In this document: positions 16,977 through 26,523 of the stretch, one piece after another
How the letters are laid out: the number at the start of each line of letters is the position of its first letter
Position numbering within the stretch: position 1 is the first letter of the stretch
Source: Halosimplex halobium
GTDB taxonomy: Archaea; Halobacteriota; Halobacteria; Halobacteriales; Haloarculaceae
DNA: 64,000 nt
Direction of reading: 5' to 3'
NCBI RefSeq assembly: GCF_051414055.1
Contig: NZ_JBLKNX010000007.1
Span: forward strand, 85,865-149,864
Translations under genes and position numbers: made by a program
The notes under the pieces: model-generated
The model's input: the letters and a program-made list of their open reading frames with translations, nothing else
The model's database searches: none
Told to the model about the DNA's origin: nothing

Positions 16977-17837
16977 ATGAGCAACTCGGAGAAGAAGGTG
17001 ACGGACATGCAGGGCCGGTACATGCAGGCCGTCGCCGACGGGCGCCAGCGCGACGACGCCGACTGGCAGTCCTGTCGGATCGTCCTGACCACCGAGCGGC
17101 TGGTGCTCGTCGCCGAGGAGAAGCTGACCGTCCCGCTCGCGGAGATCGACGAGATCGGCGAGCGCTACGACGTGAACCAGCGCGCCGCGGGCGTCGCCAG
17201 CTACCTCGGCCTCCACGTCGGCGACGACGTGGTGCTGGTCTCGGGCGCCGAACACGACGAGTTCGAGACCGACTTCTACCACGCCTGCCTCAACGGCGAA
17301 GTGCTCTTCGTCGACCACCCGGCTGTCGAGGGCGGCGTCGTCCAGGGCACCGACTGGACGAAGGCCCGCATCCGCATCACCGACGACGACATCCGGCTGG
17401 CGCTGGCCGACGGCGAGCGGGTCGTCATCGAGCGCGACGACATCGGCGAGGTCGAGGAGGACGAGCGCCAGGCCGCCGGGGACGAGCGCCGCGTCATCGA
17501 GGTCGAACACAGCCAGGGGGAGATCAGCGTCGAGACGCACGTCACCGGCGACGAGTACGACCTCTCCGTCCTCTCGCAGGTCCTGGAGGAGGGCGTCGAG
17601 CGCAACCGGGCGGATCTGGACCTCGGCCCCGTCGAGAAACAGGTCGTCATGGCGCTGCACTCGGGCGTCTCGCCGTTCGAGATCCCCGAGTTCGTCGACG
17701 CCGAAGTCGAGGAGATCGAGGCCATCTACGACCGGCTGATCGAACTCGACGTGATCGAGGTGGTCCGAGAGCGCACCGAGGTGGCGATGACCGCCCGCGG
17801 GCGCTCGGTCGCCGGCGAACGGATGGGCGAGCAGTGA
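16977..17837 (+). CDS. cheF: CheF-family taxis protein, paralogue 2
   Basis: This 286-residue protein is a full-length paralogue of the CheF at 14033. Shared segments are DTDFYHACLNGEV, HPAVEGGVVQGTDWTKAR, VMALHSGVSPFEIPEF and the C-terminal RTEVAMTARGRSVAGERM-type end. The family links taxis signalling to the archaellum. The two copies differ in most of the N-terminal domain, so they probably have different partners. A near-identical second copy of its last 57 bases lies at 18729-18785, beyond a TumE/TumA-like module. The promoter region contains a 7-bp inverted repeat (16927-16946). Confidence 0.85.
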   Translation: MSNSEKKVTDMQGRYMQAVADGRQRDDADWQSCRIVLTTERLVLVAEEKLTVPLAEIDEIGERYDVNQRAAGVASYLGLHVGDDVVLVSGAEHDEFETDFYHACLNGEVLFVDHPAVEGGVVQGTDWTKARIRITDDDIRLALADGERVVIERDDIGEVEEDERQAAGDERRVIEVEHSQGEISVETHVTGDEYDLSVLSQVLEEGVERNRADLDLGPVEKQVVMALHSGVSPFEIPEFVDAEVEEIEAIYDRLIELDVIEVVRERTEVAMTARGRSVAGERMGEQ

Positions 17838-17868
17838 GCGGTGCCGGGGGAATCGGGGAGATGGTCGC

Positions 17869-18279
17869 TCACGCTGCCGCGGGGTCGGGTCGTTCGTCGT
17901 CGACGAGATCGATATCGATCTCGAGTCCGTCGTAAGGGAACCGGGGCTGCTTGGCGGTCCCCGGTCCGGCGTCTGCCCACTCGACGACGCCGAGTTCGAC
18001 CAGTTCACTTAACTGCCGATGAACGGTCTTGTAATCGCGCTCGACCAACTCGGAGGCGGCTCTGATACTCTCCGGGTCGTGGGCTGCGATGGCCTCCAGT
18101 AGCTCGATACGCTGGGCGCTCAACAGGTCGAACAGTTCGCCGTACGACTCGAACCGCAGTTCGGGTTGCACGTCGTCGAGGTCTTCGGGATCGGCGCCCG
18201 ACTCGATGGCTTCGAGGCGGTCGCGCGTTCGTTCGGCCAGTTCGTCCATGGTCCCGACCGTGATCTTGAGTTTCGTCAT
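17869..18279 (-). CDS. HTH antitoxin/regulator, TumA-like
   Basis: This 136-residue protein has a winged helix: FDLLSAQRIELLEAIAAHDPES, then SELVERDYKTVHRQLSEL as the recognition helix, and a wing LGVVEW. The pattern is that of haloarchaeal HVO_A0114-like regulators paired with DUF6516 (TumE) toxins. It is the second gene of the pair, starting 23 bases after the toxin stop codon. A related protein is encoded at 51108-51557. An inverted repeat in front of the toxin gene (18605-18625) is the likely binding site for autorepression. The start is the ATG at 18279; the open frame upstream belongs to another reading of the toxin gene. Confidence 0.8.
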   Translation of the reverse strand: MTKLKITVGTMDELAERTRDRLEAIESGADPEDLDDVQPELRFESYGELFDLLSAQRIELLEAIAAHDPESIRAASELVERDYKTVHRQLSELVELGVVEWADAGPGTAKQPRFPYDGLEIDIDLVDDERPDPAAA

Positions 18280-18302
18280 GGTTCTCTCCGTTCGATGGCA
18301 CC

Positions 18303-18599
18303 TCACCGCGGCAGATCTTCGAGGTCCGTCCGGACCGTTTCGAGGAACTCCTCGTACAGCGGTGTCATCCCCGGAAATTCGATCTGCTCGACCCCTTCCT
18401 CGGTATGTTTTTCGTGGCCCTTCGTATCCTCGTGTGCGTTGTCGTACCGAAGGATCGTCTCCCCGTCGATCGTTCCGAAGTGGAGCGCGTATCGCCACCC
18501 GCTGGGGTACGCGTCGTCGTCGGTGGTGGCGATAGCCACGTCGACCACCTTGTCGCCTTCCGTGTACGACCAGTCGTCGACCGGGTGGTAGGGTGCCAT
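18303..18599 (-). CDS. DUF6516/TumE-like toxin
   Basis: The 98-residue protein carries features of the DUF6516 (TumE) family: the sequence GWRYALHFGTIDGETILRYDN in the centre, then H-E-K-H-T and F-P-G-M-T-P-L-Y-E-E-F at the C-terminus. Conserved Tyr, His and Asp residues in RYDNAHEDTKGHEKH are candidates for an active or binding site; the biochemical activity is not established as far as I know. It is the first gene of a toxin-regulator operon, directly downstream of a strong inverted repeat. The module is bracketed by cheF and a duplicate of the cheF 3' end, which suggests it was acquired. Confidence 0.75.
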   Translation of the reverse strand: MAPYHPVDDWSYTEGDKVVDVAIATTDDDAYPSGWRYALHFGTIDGETILRYDNAHEDTKGHEKHTEEGVEQIEFPGMTPLYEEFLETVRTDLEDLPR

Positions 18600-18604
18600 C
18601 CCTG

Positions 18605-18625
18605 CCTATGGCTTTGACACCATAG
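18605..18625. promoter_or_regulatory. Inverted-repeat operator of the TumE/TumA-like operon
   Basis: CTATGG (18605-18610) and CCATAG (18620-18625) are separated by 9 bases and end 5 bases upstream of the toxin ATG (18599). The position between promoter and start codon is what an autoregulating antitoxin would use. Confidence 0.55.
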
Positions 18626-18728
18626 AATGAAAAGCCTGTGGGGGAAAGCACCATTTCACGGTCGATATCTCTGGTATCGAGTTTGCCGATGCGGAATTCA
18701 AGGAGGAGGGGTCTACGGACGGTTGAAG

Positions 18729-18785
18729 CTGGAGATGACCGCCCGCTGGCGCTCGGTCGCCGGCGAACGGATGGGCGAAGACTGA
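18729..18785 (+). pseudogene. Duplicate of the 3' end of cheF paralogue 2
   Basis: The 57 bases correspond position for position to 17781-17837, including the in-frame TGA stop, with only a handful of mismatches. The shared block ATGACCGCCCGC...GGCGAACGGATGGGCGA is almost exact. It is separated from the intact gene by the TumE/TumA-like module, as expected if that module inserted at the cheF 3' end and a short copy of the end was brought in or left behind. Confidence 0.85.
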
Positions 18786-18792
18786 CCGGCAC

Positions 18793-19269
18793 TCAGGGCG
18801 GGTTCTCCGCCTCGTTGATCCCGTCTAGACTTCCGCGTTCGTACGCGTCTCGCCACAGTTGCACGACTGCACGGGTGACCAGCGATACTTCCGAGACGGA
18901 GATACAGGACGGTTCGACCGGTCGGCTCGCTGCGTCCGGCGGCGGGTGGAAGTGTCGGTTCGGCGCGTCCGGTTTCGGGTGGCAGTCGAAGCGGAGATCC
19001 CGATCCAGATCGTCCGTGTAATGAACGGCGTAGTTGCCGGTGACGCTCCAGCGGACGTCGAGCCGGGCACTCGAGGCGTCCCCGATACCGTCGGCGAGTT
19101 CGACGGCGAGCGTCCCCGGGTTCAGCGGGTCGTCCAGCGCGGCGGTCTCGACGAGCGGTTCGCGGTCGACGAACAGGTCACGGATTTCGCGGAGCGCCCC
19201 CGCGTCGATCGGACCGAACCTTTCGTCTCTGTCTTCGTCGGTCGAGGACGCTGATTCGTCCTCTCTCAT
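18793..19269 (-). CDS. Unknown protein paired with a winged-helix regulator (toxin-like position)
   Basis: The 158-residue protein begins at the ATG at 19269, overlapping the stop codon of the upstream winged-helix gene by four bases (ATGA), so the two are translationally coupled. It is acidic, with a core of strands: ARLDVRWSVTGNYAVHYTD, then RFDCHPKP and NRHFHPPPDA. The conserved-looking His/Asp residues in this core could form a metal or nuclease site, but this is inference. I do not recognise a characterised family. By operon layout and size it may be the effector of a toxin-antitoxin-like pair. Confidence 0.6.
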   Translation of the reverse strand: MREDESASSTDEDRDERFGPIDAGALREIRDLFVDREPLVETAALDDPLNPGTLAVELADGIGDASSARLDVRWSVTGNYAVHYTDDLDRDLRFDCHPKPDAPNRHFHPPPDAASRPVEPSCISVSEVSLVTRAVVQLWRDAYERGSLDGINEAENPP

Positions 19270-19868
19270 GTGATGGCCGACGTATCCTCGTCGTCGTCCC
19301 CGTCTCGGCCGGCGAGGTGTCCCGCGCGCTGGGCGTCGGCGATCGCCAGCGCCGCCTGCGCGAGCGCGAGGTTGCGACGGGTAGTCTGCCACTCCGTGAG
19401 TACGGACCCGTGTTCGCTGTCTGCGTCGGCCACGTCCAGCTCGCGGGCGAACTCCTCTGGCGAGTCGACGCCGTACTCCTCGCGCCACTCCCGGATCGTC
19501 GCCTTCATGTCGGCGATCCCGGCGCTGATCTCCTCCGTCGACCGGTCCTGCAGGAGCGACTGGGCGTGTTCAGTCACGATGGCTGTCTCCGACCGCCGGT
19601 ACAGCGTCGTCCCGCCGTCTTCCGCCGTTGCGACCTCGCCCGCGTCGGCCAGCGTCCGCAGGTGCTTGCGCGCGGTCGTCGGTGACGTGCGGGCGCGCTC
19701 GGCGATTTCGTCGGCGGATTCGCCGTCGTACGTCCGCCGAACGACCTCGTAGACCCGCTCGAACGGCGTCGTCTCGTCGACCCACTCCTCCTCGACGATC
19801 TCGTTCACGTCCCGGCTGTCGCCGTCTCTGTCCCCCCGTGGTTGACCCGGTGGTTCGTCTTCAGTCAT
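19266..19868 (-). CDS. Winged-helix regulator (DUF7342-like)
   Basis: The 200-residue protein has a winged helix in its N-terminal half: FERVYEVVRRTYDGESADEIAERARTSPTTARKHL in pieces, with the recognition helix SPTTARKHLRTLADAG and a wing TTLYRRSE. The C-terminal half is helical (EEISAGIADMKATIREWREEYG and an Ala-rich helix near residue 170) and resembles the DUF7342 group of haloarchaeal regulators. It is the first gene of a two-gene unit with an unknown partner at 18793-19269. A TATA box lies 23-32 bases before the ATG, so the mRNA is probably leaderless. Confidence 0.75.
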   Translation of the reverse strand: MTEDEPPGQPRGDRDGDSRDVNEIVEEEWVDETTPFERVYEVVRRTYDGESADEIAERARTSPTTARKHLRTLADAGEVATAEDGGTTLYRRSETAIVTEHAQSLLQDRSTEEISAGIADMKATIREWREEYGVDSPEEFARELDVADADSEHGSVLTEWQTTRRNLALAQAALAIADAQRAGHLAGRDGDDDEDTSAIT

Positions 19869-19890
19869 CTACTTCACTGTTGTTCGCACA

Positions 19891-19900
19891 AATATAAGAA
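19891..19900 (-). promoter_or_regulatory. TATA box of the winged-helix/unknown operon
   Basis: On the minus strand TTCTTATATT precedes the ATG at 19868 by 23-32 bases. Apart from this box and one for the gene at 20095, I see no gene in 19869-20094. Confidence 0.6.
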
Positions 19901-20060
19901 TTCGTGGATCAGTATACTGGTCTTATCTGTCGTCAGGATCGCACTGCGACCCTGAGTTCGACGTAGTCGAGGGACCCCGCAAGCTCACGATAGATGCCCC
20001 CCGCGGACGCACGGTCGCAGGTAACACTAGAGGAGCAGTATCGACTACCAAGAGCGGCAA

Positions 20061-20070
20061 TAGTATTTTG
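20061..20070 (+). promoter_or_regulatory. TATA-like box of the ribbon-helix-helix gene
   Basis: TAGTATTTTG lies 25-34 bases upstream of the ATG at 20095, consistent with a leaderless transcript. Confidence 0.4.
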
Positions 20071-20094
20071 TGTGTCCGTCTGGCGCACATCTGT

Positions 20095-20370
20095 ATGTCG
20101 AACACCGATTCGGACGGGAACGAGCCCAAAATCGACCGGATCAACCTCCAGATCTCGCGTTCATTTCTCGATGTGGTCGACGAGACGTGGCGGGAGCATG
20201 GATTCAACAACCGAAGCGAATTCATCCGATACGCACTGCGTGATTCGGTGAACCATCCAGAAGGCGCTGGCGTCTGGAAGGATCTGGCGATCAGTGAAGC
20301 ACAGTTCCACGAGTGCGAGGGGATTTCGAGCGACGAGATGCGGGAGAAGTACGGGACAGACGCCAGGTGA
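20095..20370 (+). CDS. Ribbon-helix-helix DNA-binding protein
   Basis: The 91-residue protein has a CopG/NikR-type ribbon-helix-helix core: strand DRINLQISRSFLDVVDETW, then GFNNRSEFIRYALRDSV, which has the typical NRSEFIR turn between the two helices. It is followed by about 30 residues of unclear fold. Such proteins bind DNA as dimers and often serve as antitoxins or autoregulators. The start is the ATG at 20095; an upstream in-frame start would add residues that do not fit the fold. No toxin gene is next to it: upstream is non-coding and downstream is the glmU-like gene. Confidence 0.8.
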   Translation: MSNTDSDGNEPKIDRINLQISRSFLDVVDETWREHGFNNRSEFIRYALRDSVNHPEGAGVWKDLAISEAQFHECEGISSDEMREKYGTDAR

Positions 20371-20501
20371 CGACTGAACAGGTCGGTCACGGGAATTCGG
20401 GCGCGGGGATCGGTCGATTCTGAAGGAGACGACCGCACCAGACCACGCGCGTCAGATCCGTCGCCCAGAAAGTTGAAAGTGGCAGGCGACGACGAACACG
20501 T

Positions 20502-21701
20502 ATGAGCATCGATACGGCGGTGGTCCTCGCGGCGGGTGAGGGGACGCGGCTGCGGCCGCTGACTCGCAACCGGCCCAAGCCGATGTTGCCGGCGGCCAAC
20601 CGGCCGATCCTGGAGTACGTCTTCGACGCCTTGGTCGCGGCGGACGTGCGGCAGATCGTGGTCGTGGTGGGGTACAAGCGCGGGCGGGTGCAGGACCACT
20701 TCGGGCCGACCTACGACGGGGTCGACCTGGAGTACGTCACCCAGCGCAAACAGCTCGGCAGCGGGCACGCCCTCCTCCAGGCCCGCGAGGCCGTCGACGG
20801 GCCGGCGCTGGTCGTCAACGGCGACCGCGTCATCGACGCCAACATCGTCCGCGACGTGGTCCGGGAGTTCGAGGACAGCGGCGAGCCCTCGATGGCCGTC
20901 CTCGAACGGCCCGAGACCAGCCAGTACGGCGCGGTCGTCCTCCACGAGGGCGACGTGGCCGAACTCGTCGAGAAACCCGACACCGACGAGTACCGACTGA
21001 TCAACGCCGGCGTCTACGCGTTCGAATCGTCCGTGTTCGACGCGATCGACGCGACCGACCGCTCGGACGGCGAACTCGCGCTGACCGACACCATCGGGCG
21101 GCTGATGGACGACGGCCGGGTTCGCGGGGTGCGGACCGAGGGGATGTGGGTCGACGCGACCTACCCCTGGGACCTGCTGGCGGTGGCCGACGAGGTGCTC
21201 GCCCGGGGCCACGTCGACGAGCCCGCGCGAAGCGAGCGCGACGCGGACGTGTGGGTCGACCCCGCGGCGACCGTCCACGACGCCGCAGTCCTGCAGGGGC
21301 CGGTCGTGGTCGGTCCGGACTGCGAGGTCGGCCCCGGTGCCGTGGTCGGCCCCGGCGCGGCGCTGGGCCAGAACGTGACTGTGGGCGCGAACGCGACCGT
21401 CCGGAGTTCCGTCCTCGACACGGACACGCGCGTCGAGTCGGGGTCGACGCTCATCGACGCCGTCACCGGCCAGGACGTGACCCTCGGCGCGGGGACGGTC
21501 GTCCCGGGCGGCCCCGCCGACGTGCGCGTCGGGCGCGAGGTGTTCGAAGACCAGCGGCTGGGCGCCGTCGTCGCAGACCGCGTGACCGCCGAGGGCGACG
21601 CGAGCTTCGCCCCGGGGACGCTCGTCGGCCCCGACGCGCACATCGGGACGAGCGTCCGCGCGGGCGGGACGATCGCCGGCGGTGCGGAGGTGGTTCGATG
21701 A
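20502..21701 (+). CDS. glmU: GlmU-like bifunctional sugar-1-phosphate nucleotidylyltransferase/acetyltransferase
   Basis: The N-terminal half is a nucleotidyltransferase, with the signature LAAGEGTRLRPLTRNRPKPM (lysine at the end of the motif contacts phosphate). GSGHAL and VNGDRVID supply base and metal ligands. The C-terminal half (about residues 255-399) is a left-handed beta-helix of hexapeptide repeats (VVGPDCEVGPGAVVGPGA), as in acetyltransferases. Archaeal proteins of this type make UDP-GlcNAc from GlcN-1-P. The next gene is glmS, which supplies glucosamine-6-phosphate, so the pair feeds the glycan island downstream. The total length, 399 residues, is typical. Thymidylyl activity on glucose-1-phosphate is an alternative reading of the N-terminal domain. 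Confidence 0.85.
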   Translation: MSIDTAVVLAAGEGTRLRPLTRNRPKPMLPAANRPILEYVFDALVAADVRQIVVVVGYKRGRVQDHFGPTYDGVDLEYVTQRKQLGSGHALLQAREAVDGPALVVNGDRVIDANIVRDVVREFEDSGEPSMAVLERPETSQYGAVVLHEGDVAELVEKPDTDEYRLINAGVYAFESSVFDAIDATDRSDGELALTDTIGRLMDDGRVRGVRTEGMWVDATYPWDLLAVADEVLARGHVDEPARSERDADVWVDPAATVHDAAVLQGPVVVGPDCEVGPGAVVGPGAALGQNVTVGANATVRSSVLDTDTRVESGSTLIDAVTGQDVTLGAGTVVPGGPADVRVGREVFEDQRLGAVVADRVTAEGDASFAPGTLVGPDAHIGTSVRAGGTIAGGAEVVR

Positions 21702-21762
21702 ACGGACGCGGTGGACCTGCGATGGACGGACGTGAAACCGAACGAAACGAGGTGACTGGCTA

Positions 21763-23571
<1,809 letters not shown>

Positions 23572-23606
23572 GGATCCGATACCGGCGACGATAATTCGAC
23601 CGTACG

Positions 23607-23618
23607 CATTTTATACCG
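23607..23618 (+). promoter_or_regulatory. TATA-like box upstream of the ABC transporter gene
   Basis: CATTTTATACCG lies 55-66 bases before the ABC gene start, in otherwise GC-rich DNA. The spacing implies a leader of about 30 bases. Confidence 0.4.
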
Positions 23619-23672
23619 GCGTCTGCGATACCGCTGTAGGAGCCCAGCGGGCACGGCTCGTTAGCGCGACCA

Positions 23673-25460
23673 ATGAGCGACGAAATCACCCTCGAAGAGA
23701 AAGCACGGGCGCTTGCTAGAGTCGCTCGATATCGGCCACTGTTCACAGTCGGAATTGTCGCGTTCAGCGTATTCGCCGCGCTGTTCGAAGGTATCGGTCT
23801 GAGCTTTCTGTTACCGATAATCGAACTGGCTCGCGGGAGCGGAGACCCGAGCGGATACATGGAGTTGTTCGTCGCTGGCTACGAGACAGTCGGCATCCCG
23901 TTCACACTCGAGTATGTGGTTGTGGGCGTCGCAGCGGTGATGACTGTTCGGTACTCCTCGAGCTTCCTCGTTGCGTGGCTGAAGGCCGCGCTGAGAGAGA
24001 CATACGTCCGTCATCTTCGGGTCGAGTCGTTCGATCACGCACTGGATGCCGAAGTCGCATACTTCGACGACGAGGGATCGGATGATATTCTCAACGCGAT
24101 CGTTACCCAGTCCACTTACGCGGGTCGAACGATACAACGAGTCGTTAATCTGGTCCAACAGGGATTCCTGACGGCGATGTACGGTATCGTCGCACTGGTG
24201 ATGGCGCCCCGACTGACCGTCGTATCGGTTGTCGTCCTCGGTGGACTTGCCGTGGTCTTTCGGACGGTTCTAGAGTCTGGCTATTCAGTTGGCGACCGCG
24301 TCGCGGAGGCCAACGAATCCATTCAGACGGCCGCTCAGGCCGGAACACAGGGGATTCGGGACGTGAAGCTGTTTGGATTGAAAACCGAGCTGTTTGACCG
24401 GTTCCGGACCGCGACCGATCGGCTCGTTCAGGCTCGAGTCAAACTTCGCCGGAATGAGGCGGCACTGGACAACTTCTATCAGTTGGCGACAGCGGTCGTC
24501 GTCTTCCTCCTGATCTACGTCGCGCTCCGGATAGCGAATCTCTCGCTCGCGAGCCTCGGCGTGTTCCTGTTCGCGATGTTTCGACTCGCGCCGCGCGCGA
24601 GTACGCTGAACAACTATTTCTACCAACTCGAAAGCGACCTCCCACATCTCGTTCGGACGCAGGAATTCATTGACGAACTCGCGACCCGTGCCGAACCATC
24701 GACGGGAGTCGAAGCAGTTCCCGACCGGATCGACCGAGTTGCCTTCGAGGATGTCTCGTTCAGTTATGACGGTGAGGAACTGACGGTTCGGGATTTGTCA
24801 TTCGCGGTGGACCGCGACGAGTTCGTCGCGTTCGTAGGGCCCTCCGGTGCCGGGAAATCGACTATCGTCTCGCTGTTGGCGCGACTGTACGAACCTGACG
24901 AGGGAACGATTACGGCCGGCGGGACGCCAATAGACGACTTCGACCTGCGCGAGTGGCGTGAGAACGTCGCTGTGGTTCGACAGCAGCCGTTCGTGTTCAA
25001 CGAAACGCTCCGATACAACGTGACTCTCGGGAACAGAGACGCATCCCGAACGGAAGTTGAACGGGCTTGCGAAATAGCCCAAGTAACCGAGTTTCTCGGG
25101 GAGTTGCCGAACGGATACGACACCGTCCTCGGTGACGACGGCGTTCGGCTGTCGGGCGGCCAGCGTCAGCGGATAGCCATCGCCCGCGCACTACTGAAAG
25201 ACGCGGACCTGCTCGTGTTGGATGAGGCGACGAGCGACCTCGATACCGCACTGGAGGAACGCGTCCACGATGGCATCGAGTCGATGGACCGGGACTGCCT
25301 GATGTTCGTCGTCGCGCATCGGCTCTCTACTGTTCGGAACGCCGACCGGATCTACGCGATGGACAACGGCGAGATTGTCGAGACCGGTCCTCACGCAGAA
25401 CTGATCGAAGACAACGGGACGTACGCAGACCTCTATCAGCGGCAACTGGAGCAGCCATGA
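23673..25460 (+). CDS. ABC transporter half-molecule, MsbA/PglK-like (candidate glycolipid flippase)
   Basis: The 595-residue protein has an N-terminal membrane domain with about six helices (residues 20-325) and a C-terminal ATPase. The ATPase has Walker A GPSGAGKST at 389-397, Q-loop VRQQPFVFNE, signature LSGGQRQR near 492, Walker B LLVLDEATSDLD and the switch histidine in VVAHRLST. Fused half-transporters of this type (MsbA, PglK) flip lipid-linked sugars across membranes. It sits between glmS and the nonulosonic-acid genes, so it is a good candidate to flip the dolichyl-linked glycan assembled by this island. A role as a general exporter cannot be excluded. Confidence 0.85.
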   Translation: MSDEITLEEKARALARVARYRPLFTVGIVAFSVFAALFEGIGLSFLLPIIELARGSGDPSGYMELFVAGYETVGIPFTLEYVVVGVAAVMTVRYSSSFLVAWLKAALRETYVRHLRVESFDHALDAEVAYFDDEGSDDILNAIVTQSTYAGRTIQRVVNLVQQGFLTAMYGIVALVMAPRLTVVSVVVLGGLAVVFRTVLESGYSVGDRVAEANESIQTAAQAGTQGIRDVKLFGLKTELFDRFRTATDRLVQARVKLRRNEAALDNFYQLATAVVVFLLIYVALRIANLSLASLGVFLFAMFRLAPRASTLNNYFYQLESDLPHLVRTQEFIDELATRAEPSTGVEAVPDRIDRVAFEDVSFSYDGEELTVRDLSFAVDRDEFVAFVGPSGAGKSTIVSLLARLYEPDEGTITAGGTPIDDFDLREWRENVAVVRQQPFVFNETLRYNVTLGNRDASRTEVERACEIAQVTEFLGELPNGYDTVLGDDGVRLSGGQRQRIAIARALLKDADLLVLDEATSDLDTALEERVHDGIESMDRDCLMFVVAHRLSTVRNADRIYAMDNGEIVETGPHAELIEDNGTYADLYQRQLEQP

Positions 25461-25506
25461 CCACCACTCCGACAGATTGATACCACAGATGGGACACCCC
25501 AGGACA

Positions 25507-26523
25507 ATGATCGACGGTCGAAACGTGCTACTAACAGGCGGCGCCGGCTCCGTGGGGCGGATACTGATCCCCCGATTGCTCGACCAAGACCCGGAGGTGT
25601 TGCGGATTTTCGACAACAACGAACCGGGACTCGCGTCACTCAAGTCCGAGTTTGGTGACAACCAACGATGTCGGTTCCTTTCGGGCGATATTCGGGACAA
25701 AGATCGTCTGGAACGGGCGATGGAAGGAATCGATGTCGTCATCCACACGGCGGCGATGAAGCACGTCGATGTCTGTGAGTACAACCCCTTCGAGGCCGTC
25801 AAGACGAACACGCTGGGACTGCAGAACGTCGTCGACACCGCGATCGATGCGACGGTTCAGCGCGTCGTCTTCACCAGCAGCGACAAGGCGGTCAACCCCG
25901 CGAACACGATGGGAACGACGAAACTGCTCGGCGAGCGATTGATCACGGCCGGGAACAAACATCGCGGTCGCTCTGACCTCAGGCTCGCATCAGTCCGGTT
26001 CGGGAACGTCCTCAACTCCTCGCACTCGGTCGTGCCGCTGTTCGAACGCCAGATCCGCGACGGGGGGCCGGTAGAGTTGACGGACCGGCGGATGACCCGG
26101 TTTTTCCTGACACACGACGCCCTCTTCGAACTGGTTACGGGCGCGCTCGAACTGACGAATGGCGGTGAGGTGTTCCTCGCGAAGATGCCTGCGATCCGTA
26201 TCGAAGACCTCGCGACCGCGATGATCGAGACTGTGGCCCCAGAGTACGGTCACGACCCGAACGACATCGATGTCGAGATCGTGGGAAAGCGACCTGGAGA
26301 AACGTTCCACGAGGAGATCATGACTCGGAGGGAGACCGACCGTGTCATCGAGAATGAGGATCTGTATGCGATCCCCCCGGAAAGTGGTGGCTATTTCTCC
26401 TACGAGGAGATTGAATCGTTCGAACCGGCGAACGACGTAGTCCGGTCTTCCGCGGACGCGGAGACGCTCTCGAAGGACGAAATCGTCGACCTGCTCGAAG
26501 CGAACGGAGGTGTCACGGCATGA
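25507..26523 (+). CDS. pseB: PseB/CapD-type UDP-GlcNAc 4,6-dehydratase
   Basis: The 338-residue protein is an extended short-chain dehydrogenase of the FlaA1/PseB/CapD group. It has the NAD motif TGGAGSVG (residues 10-17), HTAAMKHV near 79, and SSDKAVNPANTMGTTK with the catalytic Ser-Asp-Lys and the M-x-x-x-K in place of Y-x-x-x-K, which is diagnostic for this group. It would convert UDP-GlcNAc to a 4-keto-6-deoxy sugar, the first step of pseudaminic or bacillosamine-type pathways. I chose the ATG at 25507 as the fold start; an ATG at 25489 and a TTG at 25477 are in frame upstream. The gene overlaps the next one by four bases. Confidence 0.85.
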   Translation: MIDGRNVLLTGGAGSVGRILIPRLLDQDPEVLRIFDNNEPGLASLKSEFGDNQRCRFLSGDIRDKDRLERAMEGIDVVIHTAAMKHVDVCEYNPFEAVKTNTLGLQNVVDTAIDATVQRVVFTSSDKAVNPANTMGTTKLLGERLITAGNKHRGRSDLRLASVRFGNVLNSSHSVVPLFERQIRDGGPVELTDRRMTRFFLTHDALFELVTGALELTNGGEVFLAKMPAIRIEDLATAMIETVAPEYGHDPNDIDVEIVGKRPGETFHEEIMTRRETDRVIENEDLYAIPPESGGYFSYEEIESFEPANDVVRSSADAETLSKDEIVDLLEANGGVTA

